From the NCBI GenBank assembly GCA_941918925.1, contig OW799235.1, positions 40,446,701 to 40,510,700 on the forward strand: a DNA stretch of 64,000 bases, given 5' to 3'. The translations under genes and the position numbers were made by a program. Positions 33,600 to 46,062 of this stretch are shown one piece after another. The notes under the pieces are model-generated. The model was given only the letters and a program-made list of their open reading frames with translations, was not told where the DNA came from and ran no database searches. The DNA is from Phyto melanocephala. Its lineage: Eukaryota > Arthropoda > Insecta > Diptera > Rhinophoridae. Within the stretch, counting starts at the first letter, position 1; every line of letters starts with the position of its first letter.

Positions 33600-34187
33600 A
33601 AAGCTAATATTTGAACGAAATCATCCTATAAAAGATGTAGAAGAGTACTACAGGGATACATCACCCTTATGATTCTGTTCTCCAGGTTTTGAAAATACGT
33701 TTTTCAGAAGACGTTCCAAATTGATTTAACATCTTTAAACTTCTGCCAAAAAGCATTAAACATTATTCATTAGACTTAACCAATTTAATTCCACTCCTTG
33801 TAGACGATTTGTTTAAGTACGAAGAAGCAGACAAAAAAACTACTAAAATCTAAACTTGAAGCTAAACTTTTGCATTGGCAGCAGAAATGGAAGATCTGTT
33901 AAGAACTTCCAGAAAACGTGATAGATGTTTTAATCATGTGTGACCCAGATATTTATCCAAATTTAAGAAAAATATTTACCATTTTTGTTTCAATGCCGGT
34001 AAGTAATGCTATAGTCGAAAGATCATTTTCTACTCTTCGTCGCATTAAAACGTGACTGAGATCAACCATGACAGACGACAGGCTAAACGGGTTAGATATG
34101 TCACATATTCACAACCAAATCAAAGTTGATCCAGAAGTTGTGCTTAATAAATTTGCTGCAACAGGAAATCACAAATTACTTAAATAA
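33600..34187 (+). pseudogene. hAT transposase relic, C-terminal dimerisation region
   Basis: The best part, from about 33855, reads KLLHWQQKWKIC, ELPENVIDVLIMCDPDIYPN, LRKIFTIFVSMPVSNAIVER and SFSTLRRIKT, then a stop replacing Trp, then LRSTMTDDRLNGLDMSHIH to a stop near 34185. Nearly all of this is in one frame. The ATVERSFSTLRR.K..LRSTM..ERL.GL pattern is the diagnostic C-terminal block of hAT transposases of the ZMYM1-like group. Upstream (33600-33850) only scraps remain. No terminal inverted repeats were identified. Inactive. Confidence 0.85.
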
Positions 34188-35082
34188 TCTAAGTGTTTTT
34201 GTTAAACTTTATGTCAGAAAATTATTTATTTTTTTTTATTTTATTTTTTTTCGTTGTTGTTTAACAACTATTTATTTTGATTGAACTATTAAAAATTGTT
34301 GTTTCATTTATACTTTCCCCCCAAAAGCTTAAGCTGGATCCGCGCCTGTATGGATGAATTAGAATTTTGTAGTATAAACCACAACTATTGTCTATATATT
34401 TATGTTTTTTTTAAAATTTTGCGACAGCATTTTTAAATACATACTTCTAGTCCAGTCTAGTCTAGTCAACCGATTTTTTTCGAAAGTTTGCACATTCACT
34501 GACTTTGCCAGATGCAATTCTATGATTAGAAAAGTAGGCAGGTCACGTCCATACAAAACACAAAAAAGTTTTTATGTAATTCTCATTAAGTTCCTTTGAC
34601 AAAACATTTGCCATTTTAGAGCCATTATTTAACGGTGCAGATTTGACGACTTAAAGTTATTTTGACGATTTTAATTACCATTCATATTAGTTAAAACACG
34701 TCTCTTTACAAAAGTTATTAGAGGTGTTTTTTTTTTTTAATATAGAAGAATTACAGAGAATATGATTAAGTATTATAATTAAAAGCTGGTTAAACATTTA
34801 CAAAAACATTTATCTGGAAATATTTAAATGCAAACGTATGTAGATCAAATTTCGATTCAACAAAAATATAAATAAGCTGGAAGAGCATTTCTAAGGCTAT
34901 TTTTTTATGAAATTAGTTGAAACTAAACTAAATATAATTTCTTTGCTAAAATGATAATTTTCTTAATTACTTATACAATGCTTTGTTTAATTATTTTAAA
35001 TAATTTTTAACCATTTTTGGATGTAATATTGAAATAATACAAAGAGACAGGTAATAGCCCATCAGGAAGTCTACACCATTTT
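34188..35082. other. Non-coding, nothing recognised
   Basis: T-rich tracts; small TCTAG/TCCAG repeat near 34450. No gene. Confidence 0.45.
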
Positions 35083-35246
35083 TCATTGAAATTGAGAAAA
35101 TTTCAAATGAAAATGAGAATTTCAAATTGAAATTGGGAAAATTCCAAATGAAAATGAGAATTTCAAATTGAAATTGGGAAAATTTCAAATTGAAATTGGG
35201 AAAATTCCAAATGAAATTGAGAAATTTCCAAATGAAATTGAGAAAA
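35083..35246. repeat. Minisatellite of GAAATTGRGAAAATTYCAAAT-type units
   Basis: About eight variants of a ~21-bp unit (for example GAAATTGGGAAAATTCCAAA and GAAAATGAGAATTTCAAATT) in tandem. The long open frame across it on the other strand is a by-product. Confidence 0.9.
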
Positions 35247-36066
35247 AATATATACATAAGTATGTATTTAAAAATCAAGGAAATCAGGTACTATTCTAAT
35301 GGACAGTCGTAGAGGTTCGTTTAGAGCTGACAGCGCAAATGAGTTGGTCTTGATAGCTGGGACAATTTATTTTTGAAAACACTCAATGCATAACCTAATT
35401 GAAATTATTTGATCCAAAATCAAAAGTAATGTTAAAGCAAGGATGAATGTACCTAACGTAAGTCCCCCAAATGTATGAGAGCAAAGGTTTGCCTTTTTAG
35501 AAGAGGCTATTAATGCTTCAAAAACATGTATTACTACCGGAGACTGCAGTAGAGATATACAGCACACTACAACGTTTCACGAGTCTGCATTGGCACTTTT
35601 TTGTTTTTTTACTACACAATAATATTACAATGTATAATGTGTTATCAAAAAATAAATACAATTTTTATATATAATAATATTTTTTTTCTTTTTCTCAATT
35701 TCATTTTGAAAATTTTATTGCCTAAAAGCTCATTGCTTATAATTCAACTCACGGTTTATCTTAAATCGCCATACGAAGACCAATATATTCTATAATAAAT
35801 ACAACAACAAAATATATAAAAGTTTCTGTTTTAAAGTTTATAAAAATTAAGTTTTTAAAAATGTTTTCCTAAAGAATGCAATAATCAGAAATAAGCAGTT
35901 TTTTGTTATTTCCACAGATATAGGACACGCCAGCAGTTGGGAGAAGGTTGTTATTAGTTGTGCTTACCGCGATATGTGCTACTAAGTAAACATAACGCGA
36001 AAATTAAATTAAAAACTTTAAGTATTATTAATCAAAAATATCTTTGATTATAAATATTTGTCTAGT
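35247..36066. other. Non-coding, nothing recognised
   Basis: AT-rich sequence; it provides the target site of the LINE insertion that follows. Confidence 0.4.
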
Positions 36067-36078
36067 ATACGAAACACT
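36067..36078 (+). repeat. Target site duplication, left copy
   Basis: ATACGAAACACT, repeated exactly at 36869-36880 on the other side of the LINE fragment. Confidence 0.9.
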
Positions 36079-36733
36079 CATTGGTATATTTGTCGACAGT
36101 CAGGCGGCACTCTTGTCACTCAGGTCATACATTATTACGTCTAAATTAGTTGGCCAATGTAGAAAGGAACTGTCAAGGCTTGGTCAGCGGGCTGACGTTA
36201 CTCTAGTTTGGATTCCTGCGCATAAGGGCCACTATGGTAACGAGCGTGCTGATGAGCTAGCCAGGGGAGGATCTGCTCTGGATATCTCTAATGCAATTGC
36301 AGTTGCAATCCCGTTGGGGACTATTAAGAGCAGAATCTCCAGACACTTTCTCCGGAAGGCTGATAACAGGTGGCGTGGGCTGAGCACGTGTAAGGTGGCA
36401 CGGCTTACGTGGCCCTCTTTTGATGCACGACGTACATTGCAACTTACCAGTCGGAGTCGGAGGGACATATCGAGGTTGCTGGCGGTATTGACGGGTCACT
36501 GGATGTTAGGCAAACATGCAAGTCGGCTCGGACTCCCATCGAACGACCATTGTCGCAGTTGTCTGGATAGAGAGAAGGAGGAATCGGTTTTCCACTTTCT
36601 CTGCGAATGTCCTGCACTGGCGGCTAAGAGACACAGATTTCTGGGCGAACATATACTAGATGGCCTCTCTGCGATATCTGAAGTTGGACTGAATTATCTA
36701 CTGAGATATCTCAGGGCCACGGGGTGGATATAG
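36079..36733 (+). pseudogene. LINE ORF2 C terminus: RNase H domain and Cys/His tail
   Basis: The frame is open from the insertion point (36079) to TAG at 36733, about 217 codons. The first ~12 residues of the longer open frame that runs in from 36044 belong to the flanking target DNA. It begins inside an RNase H domain: FVDSQAALLSL (catalytic Asp), LVWIPAHKGHYGNERADELA (His and the last Asp). Then a ~100-residue linker, LTGHWMLGKHASRLGL, and a zinc-knuckle-like CRSCLDREKEESVFHFLCEC (C-x2-C, H-x3-C). The reverse transcriptase and endonuclease are missing, so it is inactive by truncation. RNase H followed by a Cys/His tail fits R1/LOA/I-type elements. Confidence 0.9.
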
Positions 36734-36868
36734 TACCCTTACTCTTGGATTTTATTCTGAGATACACTAGAAGCTGACGAGTGATGTGGTCCTGTCAAAA
36801 CGGAGTCATACAGACTCTACTTGACTGTTGGCGTGCAGCGAACTACCACGATAACCAACCAACCAACC
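36079..36868 (+). mobile_element. Recent 5'-truncated LINE insertion (R1/LOA-type)
   Basis: A 790-bp insertion between two perfect 12-bp target duplications. It contains the 3' end of ORF2 (to 36733), a short 3' untranslated region, and a tail ending ATAACCAACCAACCAACC. The GC content is clearly above the surroundings. 5' truncation plus a direct duplication is the signature of target-primed reverse transcription. The open frame and intact duplications indicate a young insertion. Confidence 0.92.
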
Positions 36869-36880
36869 ATACGAAACACT
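36869..36880 (+). repeat. Target site duplication, right copy
   Basis: ATACGAAACACT, immediately after the AACC-repeat tail of the LINE. Confidence 0.9.
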
Positions 36881-37692
36881 TGTATGGCAAATATCATGTC
36901 CTTAATCATATTGCGGTTAATTGATGACCATTTCGAATTCTATTTATATAAGTGGAGGAAATGTGTTTGTATAGCTTTTACTTTCTAGCAAAGTATACAT
37001 TATTGGCTTAGTTTTATGGTTGGATAATCCAACATCCTTCGAAATATAACGAACTAAAAATTCTTATGTTGTAAATTCATACACACTGATTACATGAATG
37101 TAAATATTTATTTATTTATTTGTTTGTTAAGTTATTTCAATTCATATAAAACAAAAAATAAAAAAGAATACAGTAAATATTATTATTTAAGTAACTTACA
37201 ATAACAACTCTTTGGTAGTAAAAGCAACATACATAGTTTTACTTTAGTTTTCATTTCGGTTACAATCATAAATGGGAATCAGGTTGTTATTTCTTATCAG
37301 GGCCACATAGTTCTTTATGTATATTAAATTTGTTAGACTTTGTCTGATATTAAAATTAACAAAACTATTAAGGAACTTAATTATTAGAAACTTCGAAAAC
37401 AAATTTTTTTTCAGTATGAGTGTACTTTTGTATAAATAATAGTTGTGTGTGTGTGTGTACATTTGTGTCGAATTTGATTATCTTTAAAGTTAAATACATT
37501 ACTTGGTATGAGTTGTGAAAATTTATTTTGTTTACATCTGTTAGACGTTCTTTGGTTTCTGTTGATGTTTTCTTGGTTTAGTTTTAAGGAGGCGGGTGTT
37601 TTTAATATTTTTTTCGTTATTTCTATTTTTTGTAAGCTTTGTTTCAATGACTTTTCTAATACACTTACAAACGAGTAACTATTACTATTGTT

Positions 37693-37733
<41 letters not shown>

Positions 37734-38920
37734 ATATAAGATTTATCCATGCAAAAGATTTTACAAACTTTGATGTTTTTCCATTTTGTTAATTTGTTTC
37801 TTTTTCTAGTTCTTATTTTCTACTGTTTGCAAATATTTATGTATGTACTTAGGTATGGGGCCGGTTTTTACATGTAAATATTTATGTTGGTAGGTATGTA
37901 CTATGTAGGTAGGTAACTACTCTCTAATGGGTTCTATTTATTTCAACGAGTATATTTTTGTTTCTTTATTAAATATGTATATTTGTATGTGAATATGCAT
38001 GTATGTTTGTATGTATATCCATAAAGGTTTTCTAACGACATTTCTACTTGACTACAACTACAACGCTGGGTAACGACATTTTAAATATTGCTAAATGTTT
38101 TCTAGTTTTTGTTTTTTTAATATTTTATGTTTTAAATATAAATATGTATTCCTATTTTTCACTTGTTTTTCCTATTCTCTTCAGCTTTGCTGTGTTTTTC
38201 ATTAACTTTGTTGATTTTTTATTTATTCATTCTATTTATTAAGTTGTGTTTTGTAATTATTATTATTATTATTATTTAGTTTTCTAGTTGCTACAAATAT
38301 TGCTTGTTAATTTATGCCTTTGGAATGTAAACGTATAAATAAATATACTAATGTTGAATACTTTAATTTTTTTACGTAGGTAAGTATGTATGTAAGTAGT
38401 ATATGTTTGTATGTGTATAAGTATAGGTAACTATATTTTTGTATATTATTTACTTACTGCGAATAGACATTTTTTTTCTTTTACTTTAGATTCATGTAGG
38501 TATAACCTAGAGTATTTATAATATACATGCATATACTTATGAGTTTCGATATAATATTTTATTGCTTATGATTTTACAAATTTGCTCAATCAATTATCAT
38601 TTTAAATATGTACATTCAAACATACATATGTATGCATATATGTTTGTGTCTTGCATTGTTATCGGCTTTGTTCTTAAGTTAAAGCCCTATCAAACCAGAT
38701 ACACTAAAAACAAAAGTTTTATAAAGAATGAACAATATTTAAAAACGGTATATTTATGGATTTATTTTTAACTTTGTATTAAATTATTTAGATGTTCATC
38801 AAGTATAAAGCCTGGTATGTAGTCTGTTCAATATTTCATCCGAACTGTTGTCAAACTCCATATAAAATAAATCGTAGTAAATACTTATGGAATAATGTTG
38901 TCTAAACAATACTCTGTTTT
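36881..38920. other. Non-coding with microsatellites
   Basis: TGTATG-type and TATG-type runs (37850-38020, 38380-38430), a TG microsatellite listed separately, and an ATT run near 38262. Several open stretches of 60-80 codons have no domain similarity. Confidence 0.5.
37699..37732 (+). repeat. (TG)n microsatellite
   Basis: Seventeen or so TG units. Confidence 0.95.
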
Positions 38921-39742
38921 TATACCCTTCACACAGTGAAAAGGGTATATATAGGTTTGTCATTCCGTGTGAAATTTCTACAATTTTCATTTCCGACCCC
39001 ATAAAGTATATATTTTCTGAAAGCTTATGAATAGGGGAGTCGATTAAGCTCTGTCAGTCTGTCCGTCTGACCGTCTGTCCGTGTGTATGTTGAAATCAAC
39101 TTTTTGAAGACCCCCGACATCGCTCGGACCCGGGTGAGGTATTAAAATATCAGAAATATTCGGGAGTAGAACGGTATTGAAAATCAGAAACATTGGTACA
39201 TAAACAACTGAGATATGAGCAAAAACCCACGACCACCTCGATTTTTTTTCACAAAAACAACATTACAACAACAACATACATACATACAAACGTGTATACT
39301 GGTTAGAGAAAACGTGGCATCGAATCCCAGCTGAGCCAAAAAAATTTTTTTTTTAATTTTTTTAAAATTTTTTAAAAAATTTTTTTTTTTAATTTTTTTT
39401 TATTTTTTATTTTTTATTTAATATATTATTTATATTTTTATTATTATTTTTTTTAAATTTTTTTTTTTTATTTTTTTTTTATTTTTTTTTTGTTTTATAT
39501 ATATTATATATTTAATAATTTTTTTTTTAAATTTTTTTTTAAATTTTTTTTTTAAATTTTTTTTATTTTTTTTTTTAACATACATACGAGAATTTATAAT
39601 TTTACAATGGGATGTTTTTATTTATGTATGTACGTATTTCGTATGGGATGAATGGTGACACAAACTACTGTTATTGCATGACTACACGTTGTGAAGGGTA
39701 TATAAGATTCGGCACGGCCGAATATAGCACTTTTACTTATTT
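38921..39742 (-). repeat. Complete ATATTCGGCC repeat copy with long A/T tract
   Basis: On the minus strand it starts AGTAAAAGTGCTATATTCGG with hairpin GGCCGTGCCGAATC and contains an extended A/T tract (39345-39580), GGCATCGAATCCCAGCTGAG at about 39312-39335, and GACGGTCAGACGGACAGACT. It ends AAGGGTATAAAAAC. A complete member, 0.82 kb. Confidence 0.85.
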
Positions 39743-41739
39743 AATTTGAAAACATTTGAAATGTTTCTCTCGACATTGAAGTAACATTTTATTTCGTATA
39801 AAAGAAAACTAACAATAGTCATTTCGTACGAAATTCAAAGCAAGAGCTTATCAATTTTTTTGCTTGCTAGATTTAAAAAACATTTTTGTATGTTAAATTC
39901 TTGTGAAAAACTTTCCTCTAAATATTTCATAAATGGAAACAGAGTATTAAAGTCCGGTCTCTTTTTGAATTAGTAAAATATGTTGAGCAATATTAACTAT
40001 TTCATACGAAAAGTTTGTCATACAAAACTAATGTTTAAATTAAAGCACTTTTGATTTATGTTTAGTAATGAGAAAAAATAGGTTTAATATTAATTGAAAT
40101 TAAAAATGTTAGATGCCATCTAGAATATTTTTTTTAATTAATAGAGATATTGAGATATATGTTTTAATCAAACGAGGTGCAAGAATACCATCTTTAATGT
40201 ATATAACTACCCAAAGATTACTTTTGAAGTAAGAAAAGTTTCACTTGAACCCCTGTACTTTTTTAAATTTGTAAAGAAATGAACTTATACGTCAAAAGAA
40301 TGTTGGCAATACTTAATTTGAAAAACATATAGACTAATGCAAGGCATATCTATAAGATATATGCATCGCGGCAACAAACACAACAATTAAAAAAACACAT
40401 ACATTTTGTTTTTGTATATATACCGGAATATGTCACACAATTTTTTTCTTTTCTTCTTTTATTTTAATAATTTTCAAACAACTTTAAAATGAGAACTTTA
40501 TATTAATGGTTTTGTATTTTTTAAAACGTTTTAAACCAACTGAAACTGCGAATTATTTAATGTATAATAAAAATAAAAAATATAAATTTGACAAATGCAG
40601 ACAGACATGACAGACTGTTAAAAAAAGTTGGTAACGCTTATAAATTGTATATAAAAAAAAACAGTCAGCTGATTGGATACGAGTACTTTATGGAAATGCC
40701 TTGGATTAATGTTTTAAAACAATTTATTAAGAAAGAGTTCTTTGTTAAATTTTTTAGTCGTCATAATTAGATTCCATGACTAAATTGGGCACATCTTCAT
40801 CCTTACTTTGGTTTTCGATTCTTTCTGGACAAATGGCTTGAACTATTTATAGTAAATTGGTGTTATATATTAAAGAAGATCCCGTAGGTTCTTGAATTTT
40901 ATTGTTTTAACGCTGTTTTTTGAGAAAGTTGTGTATCTGGTCAATTTGGACAACATTTTATTTTTCATTCATAAAATCAGCTTTGTGTGAGAGGTTCCAA
41001 CGGTCATCCATCTGAAGGAGTAATCATTGAATTTTTCGAATGCCATGCACAATTTCTAAAAAAATCTTTCGATGTTTCAGTAGTTTCTTTTTTAACTTGA
41101 ATTTACGAAAACCATTTCCCAATCTTGAGGTGCATAAATTTGACAAAACATTTTTTTTGGTAATTTCTATAATTCCCAAATTTTGGAAACATTCAACGAA
41201 TAAACCAAATGAAACACGAGGTACAGGTATTTCAACGAGTTGATAGATTTAAGCTCGAAACCTTCAGGAGTTCTTATCAGCTAGTTCATGTGAATAAGTA
41301 ATTTGAGTATGTTTTTTAGCACAAGAGCTGAAATTCTCCAAGTGACAAAGGTATTTTAGTGAGAAGTGCTAGAATTGGTCTCCATATTTTGCTACCGGAT
41401 GAGAAAGCCACATTCACATTTTGTGCTCTAAACTTCTCTAAGCATCTCCGAACTTCACTTACTAATTACATATGTAAACTCAATTTTAGAAAAAAGGCAT
41501 TGTGCTTTAAGAATATTAACAAAAATATTCCATATGTTCTTTTGTTTGCAATCTAATCCCAGCACTTCAACCTTATTCCATATGTATTTCATATCAAGCA
41601 TGTATCAGTAAGAATGCAACATTGCTTTAAAAAAAAAATAATTTTTTTTAGTTAGTTGATATTTTTTTTTTAAATTCGATTGTTAAGAAGACAAGTTTCG
41701 TTTAAGTATGGAACAAGATGTCCGTTAATGTGCCCCAAG
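39743..41739. other. Mostly unassigned
   Basis: Open stretches at 40588-40770, 41040-41243 and 41359-41556 have no recognised motif. The minus strand around 41200-41420 reads like a scrambled protein in several frames, perhaps an old transposon interior, but I cannot name it. Confidence 0.35.
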
Positions 41740-42260
41740 GCTCTGATGACAGACTATTACACTTTTTATTTATTTTTTTTTGAAATTTCCACTGCATTTT
41801 CACAGAGATGTATCTGGCTGTATCTGATCGATGACGCGTTAAATTTCGAATGTGAGCTCAGAATTTTTTTCTTAATTATTAGCTTAAGTTCGAGACTTGT
41901 GTTTCGTACGCGGTATAACAGGTGGCGCCTTCTTGCTGCAATCAAATGTCATCCAGATTTATGGCGTCCAATACAATTTCAGCCTCATCTTAAAAAAAAA
42001 CAAGTAAGACGTAATCACGCCGCCTGACTGAAATCCGCACCAGACAGTTGGTCGTTGTGGGTGAATTTTTTTCTTATGGATTGCATAGGGATTTTCTGAA
42101 CCCCAGTTCGACAATTTTGTGTACTTACGAAGCCATTCAGATTTAGTTTTTTAAAACAATGCTAAATTGGTGTTGTCCGTAATCGACGACACTTTCGTTA
42201 ACAACTGCAATGTATTCAAGATACATTGGTGCACAGGGGTCTTACTTTCCATTGCAAGCC
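41740..42260 (-). pseudogene. Mariner-like transposase relic
   Basis: On the minus strand: NWGSENPYAIHKKKIHPQRP followed by TVWCGFQSGGVI (about 42020-42150), the block after the first catalytic Asp; then NLDDI and LQQEGATCYTAYET (about 41920-41965), where the second catalytic Asp has become Glu. After that come fragments of the spacer to the third Asp (KKILSSHSKFNASSI) with stops. The ends are not found. It is a different subfamily from the copies at 7.5, 13.3 and 49.9 kb and clearly older. Confidence 0.7.
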
Positions 42261-42544
42261 CAATTTTTTTTAAATTTATTGATCACTCCTGGAATGGTTG
42301 TATAAGCTTTTACAATTAAAAAACTTTTGTATATGAAGTTTGAAAGCAATTCGCATAAAATGTTTAACATAATACCAGGAGTAATCCAGGTAATAACATT
42401 ATGTTAATCTCTTTAATAAGTATATTCTTTTTAAAACTACAAATTCGCTGCGAAAGTGACTTTTGTAGACCTTTCTGTAACAGGTAATTTTGCATCATTT
42501 TTTTGTAGAGGGCGCTGCGGTAAATGTTAGATGTCTTTATCAGC

Positions 42545-42605
42545 AATGTCTAGAATACGAATTGACGGCCTAGCCGCCTATTAGGCTGGCGCGCTACCAA
42601 CTTAA
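42545..42605 (-). tRNA. tRNA-like or SINE-head fragment (low confidence)
   Basis: The minus strand has GTTTAAGTTGGTAGCGCGCC, close to the A box of RNA polymerase III promoters (TRGYNNARNNGG). About 27 bp on comes GCCGTCAATTCG, a weak B box. A cloverleaf is not cleanly formed, so a tRNA-derived scrap is more likely than a working gene. Confidence 0.25.
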
Positions 42606-43560
42606 ACTACAACATCTTATTCTATTTATATTTTAACAAGAACATATTATATACCCTTAACACAGTTTATACCATCGGTATGACAAACTTATATGTACCA
42701 TTTTACAATATCGTAGGAAAATTTGTGTTATTTCGCTATATTTTAAATGCTTCGTAAACCTACATACATATATGCTACATATGTATGTATGTATTGTATC
42801 GTAGTTGTTTATCCTTGTGGATTTATTTTTATTTTTTTTTTACTGAATACGCACAGGCGTTTTACAGTTCTTTATTGAAAAGTACATCAATTTTGTTCGG
42901 CTTTTTTTTAAATAACAATGTGTATGTTATATTGTATTGTATATCAACTTACAATATGATTTGTTTCTATTATTTTTATATCTTTTATATGGGATTCATA
43001 TTTTTTAAGGTACATACTAATATAGTAGGTATTTCGGTAGTTAAAAAACCTCATAAAGCAAATGGTTGTTTCGTTTCGATTTATCTGGAATGATATATTT
43101 TTTTCTTTTTCACTTTTCTTTTACCGATCTTAATTCTAAAGATCTGAAAAAATACATTATATATTAATATACAAAGTTTTTTTTTATTACTTTGTTACCA
43201 CTAATTTTAATATGTATATACATACGTACGTGTATTGTACATACCGCACACTTTGTACAAAGACTTGAAACTGATTTTGAAAAAAATAAAAAAAAAAATA
43301 AAAATAAAAAATTATAGGTACTTAGCTTTATTGTAGACAAATTCAGGTTGAAAAAAGCTTTTAGATTTGTATATGTATTTGAATTAGTAAAATAACCAAT
43401 GACTTCGAAGTATGTTTTTAAAACTGAATCTTTTTTTGTTTACCCACTGGTATCGTGTCAAGTTGTACCTCATAAATACCACAGATTTACCTTAATTTTA
43501 CGACTTTAAGGAACATAATTTAAAATAGTGTCATAAAATATGTATCACTGAATGAGACAG
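42606..43560. other. Non-coding, nothing recognised
   Basis: TATG microsatellite words and T-runs. A 102-codon hydrophobic open stretch (42785-43093) is Phe/Tyr/Ile-rich as expected from T-rich sequence and is not called. Confidence 0.45.
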
Positions 43561-43567
43561 CATAAAT

Positions 43568-43626
43568 ACAGGGTAAATATTTACCCTGAAGAAGCTACCC
43601 ATTGTTTGGTAGCGATATATTGGTTA
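43568..43626 (+). ncRNA. Weak hammerhead-like motif, degenerate
   Basis: ATTTACC, then CTGAAGA, then a strong inner stem GCTACC-CATTGTTT-GGTAGC, then GATA (GAAA expected), then TATT before GGTTAAT, which pairs six of seven bases with ATTTACC. It has the order of a minimal hammerhead with one core base changed. Found by eye only. Confidence 0.3.
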
Positions 43627-45079
43627 ATAAACAATTTTTTATAAAAAATCAAAAAAGTGATCTCAAGCTTAGATAAAAATCAAATATTTTTATGTTATAA
43701 AACCATTTGTTAATGCATTTTAAAGTTATTATTATAGTCAACTTTAAGGACTCTATTCTAGAATTGGCTTTGGCAACCCATAATGGAAATAGTTTATTAG
43801 ATTCGATTTACTTCAATAAAAACTTGCTTACTTTTTGGATGCTCCCGAAGGTACAGTAAAAACATTAAAGTCTGAAGAATTCGATCGTAGAATTAATTTA
43901 CAAATGCTAGGCTGGCCTAAAAGATATCTGAGGCGCTTAATAAAATGTTGAAAGACCTTCTGACAACCAATAATTTTTAGTTGAGCCATGATTTTATTTA
44001 TCCAAGTATTCTACGATAAATTTTTCCCCACAACCAAACGCAAATATAAATCCACAAATAATCACGTTAACTTTAATGGTGAAATGTTTAATGGAGTTCC
44101 TTTTGGTTAATTTTGATTTGACCAATCAATTTTAAACTTTGCACATATCGACTCTTAGTTACAAAATAAATCAAATTACTTGAACAGAAGATGGTGCCAC
44201 GTCCAAACAAATTAGAGGCTTTATATCTCATAATCCATACAAGATATCGAAAATAAAGTTTTGGTATAAGAAATCGTATACTTATTAAAGTTTACAGTTT
44301 TATTTATGACGCAATAAAACATTTATGAGTGGGTTAAAGCTGCTATTATGTAATAAAGATATGTTTCAATAAATGCTGATCTGATTAATATTTAAAAAGG
44401 CTATTTTTAAGACAATGTAAATTAAAAAAAAATCAGAACTAAACTTCGCACATATGACAATACAAAACAATTTGTCAAGCAGGTATCTGACAATATTGTT
44501 GCCACGTGGCCGTCTATTCAAGAAGTTGCAAAATATTTAAACCGATTTTAAATCAACCATAAATTAACCATCTGTACAAAGCTTAAAGTTGATAGTTTAC
44601 AGTAATAGGAACACGTTGTTTCAATTTAATACTAGCTTCTGACTTTATAAAAAAATTCTATTTTTATAAGTTATAAACACTATAAACTGGCTTCACTACG
44701 ACAATTTTATGTTATCATTTACAACAATTTTTTCAAATATTTGAATTCATACGTAAAACAAGGGGAAGCTCTTGATAATTTTCTTTATTTCGAAGTATTG
44801 TGTCGGTAGTATTGCGTATTGAACCAACAAATGCGCAACATCTCTGAACATTCCCAAACAGGCTGACGAAAACTTATTTATAATAAATTGGCAAATCAAA
44901 ATGTAAACTTTTTTTAACTATTCTTAAACTTTGTGGCGCCGTGTATTTGGCGTCTAACGAAAATGACATGTAGAAGTTGTAACAAAGTATTTTATAATGA
45001 AATCGTGTTTTAAACCAGTATGTTTGAATATATTGTATTTATGTGTATATAAATAAGTGACGTAATGAATTTCAGTTTT
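43627..45079. other. Non-coding, nothing recognised
   Basis: AT-rich; no supported frame or repeat. Confidence 0.45.
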
Positions 45080-45165
45080 TAATTATTCGCGAATGCGAAT
45101 GCAAATGTCGAGAAATATGAGAATATTCGCAAGTAATGAATGCGAATATATGCCATTAAGATGAA
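45080..45165 (+). repeat. hAT-like subterminal words
   Basis: ATTCGCGAATGCGAATGCAAATG and ATATTCGCAAGTAATGAATGCG resemble the words at 8717 and 49690-49787. Confidence 0.3.
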
Positions 45166-45616
45166 GGTTTTGCGCATGTGATTGCGAAGATTTGTTACGT
45201 CAGTGAAACATATTTATATCTACATATATCGATAAGTAACCAGCGGTAAATAGAAAGGGAGATTTATGTCTTACATACAATATTATATTTATTAAACACA
45301 TGGAGTCTGTTACCTATTGCATACTCATATATTACTTACTCTTTAGAATATAGAGCAAAAGCAATGTGAATTCTGGAAGAATTTCTTATGCATGCCACTT
45401 AATAATCCTTCTTGTAAGGACTTTTTACCAAGACTTTCTGATTATATTTAAAAATTTAACAAATTGTCTGCTTGCACTAATTTTATTAAATACATTATTT
45501 TTAAAGCTTTTTTAACGTCTTCAAGCTCAGCGTTATTAAGCTTTAGCTACGTTTACAGTTGGCAAATATTTGCTTGCAAGGCCACTATTTATAATAAACA
45601 ATAGTTGCAAGCATAA

Positions 45617-46062
45617 TGCAAATGTTACAGATCTTGCAAGTCTTTTATATATTCTATTGCAAACGTTGCTTTTGAAAATTTCCAACTGTTTTTAGTATTG
45701 AAAATAAGTGCTTGTGTAGGAAATGTAATTTTAGTGTATATTGTTTTTGTGTTGTTTTAAACTTAAGAATATATCTGTGGTTTGGATCTAAAAGGGCCAA
45801 TGTCAAAATATTTACTTTTGAGAAAATTGGAATTGAACTTTAACTTTTATAGATGCTTTCATAGTGACATTGGCCAGCATTTTATTTATGAAGCTGTTCG
45901 GGGTTAAGTATGACTTTAGCTGTTTTACCATAATGAAACAGAGAAAGAAAACAAATCTAATATAATGATTGGTCCTTTTAGCTCCAAGCCACAGATATAT
46001 ACTAGACTTGCAAGATCTGCAACATTTGCATGATCTGTTTGCAGCGAAGGGTGATTTCCCCT
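45617..46062. repeat. MITE, long version (TIR GCAAATGTTRCAGATCTTGC)
   Basis: The left arm AATGCAAATGTTACAGATCTTGCAAGTC and the right arm GACTTGCAAGATCTGCAACATTTGCAT are inverted copies. The interior has AACTGTTTTTAGTATTG and TAAGTGCTTGTGTAGG in common with the short version at 61035. It also carries an extra ~200 bp containing two matching TGTGGTTTGGATC / TCCAAGCCACAGA words that are themselves inverted. Confidence 0.75.

Noticed and set aside
34991..35278. 95-codon open frame rich in Phe-Asn-Ile-Trp
   Set aside because: It is the other strand of the minisatellite at 35083-35246.
36044..36078. Start of the LINE frame at the first ATG
   Set aside because: These codons lie in the target DNA and left target duplication, before the insertion point.
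42785..43093. Hydrophobic 102-codon frame as a membrane protein
   Set aside because: Phe/Tyr/Ile bias follows from T-rich DNA; no conserved pattern.
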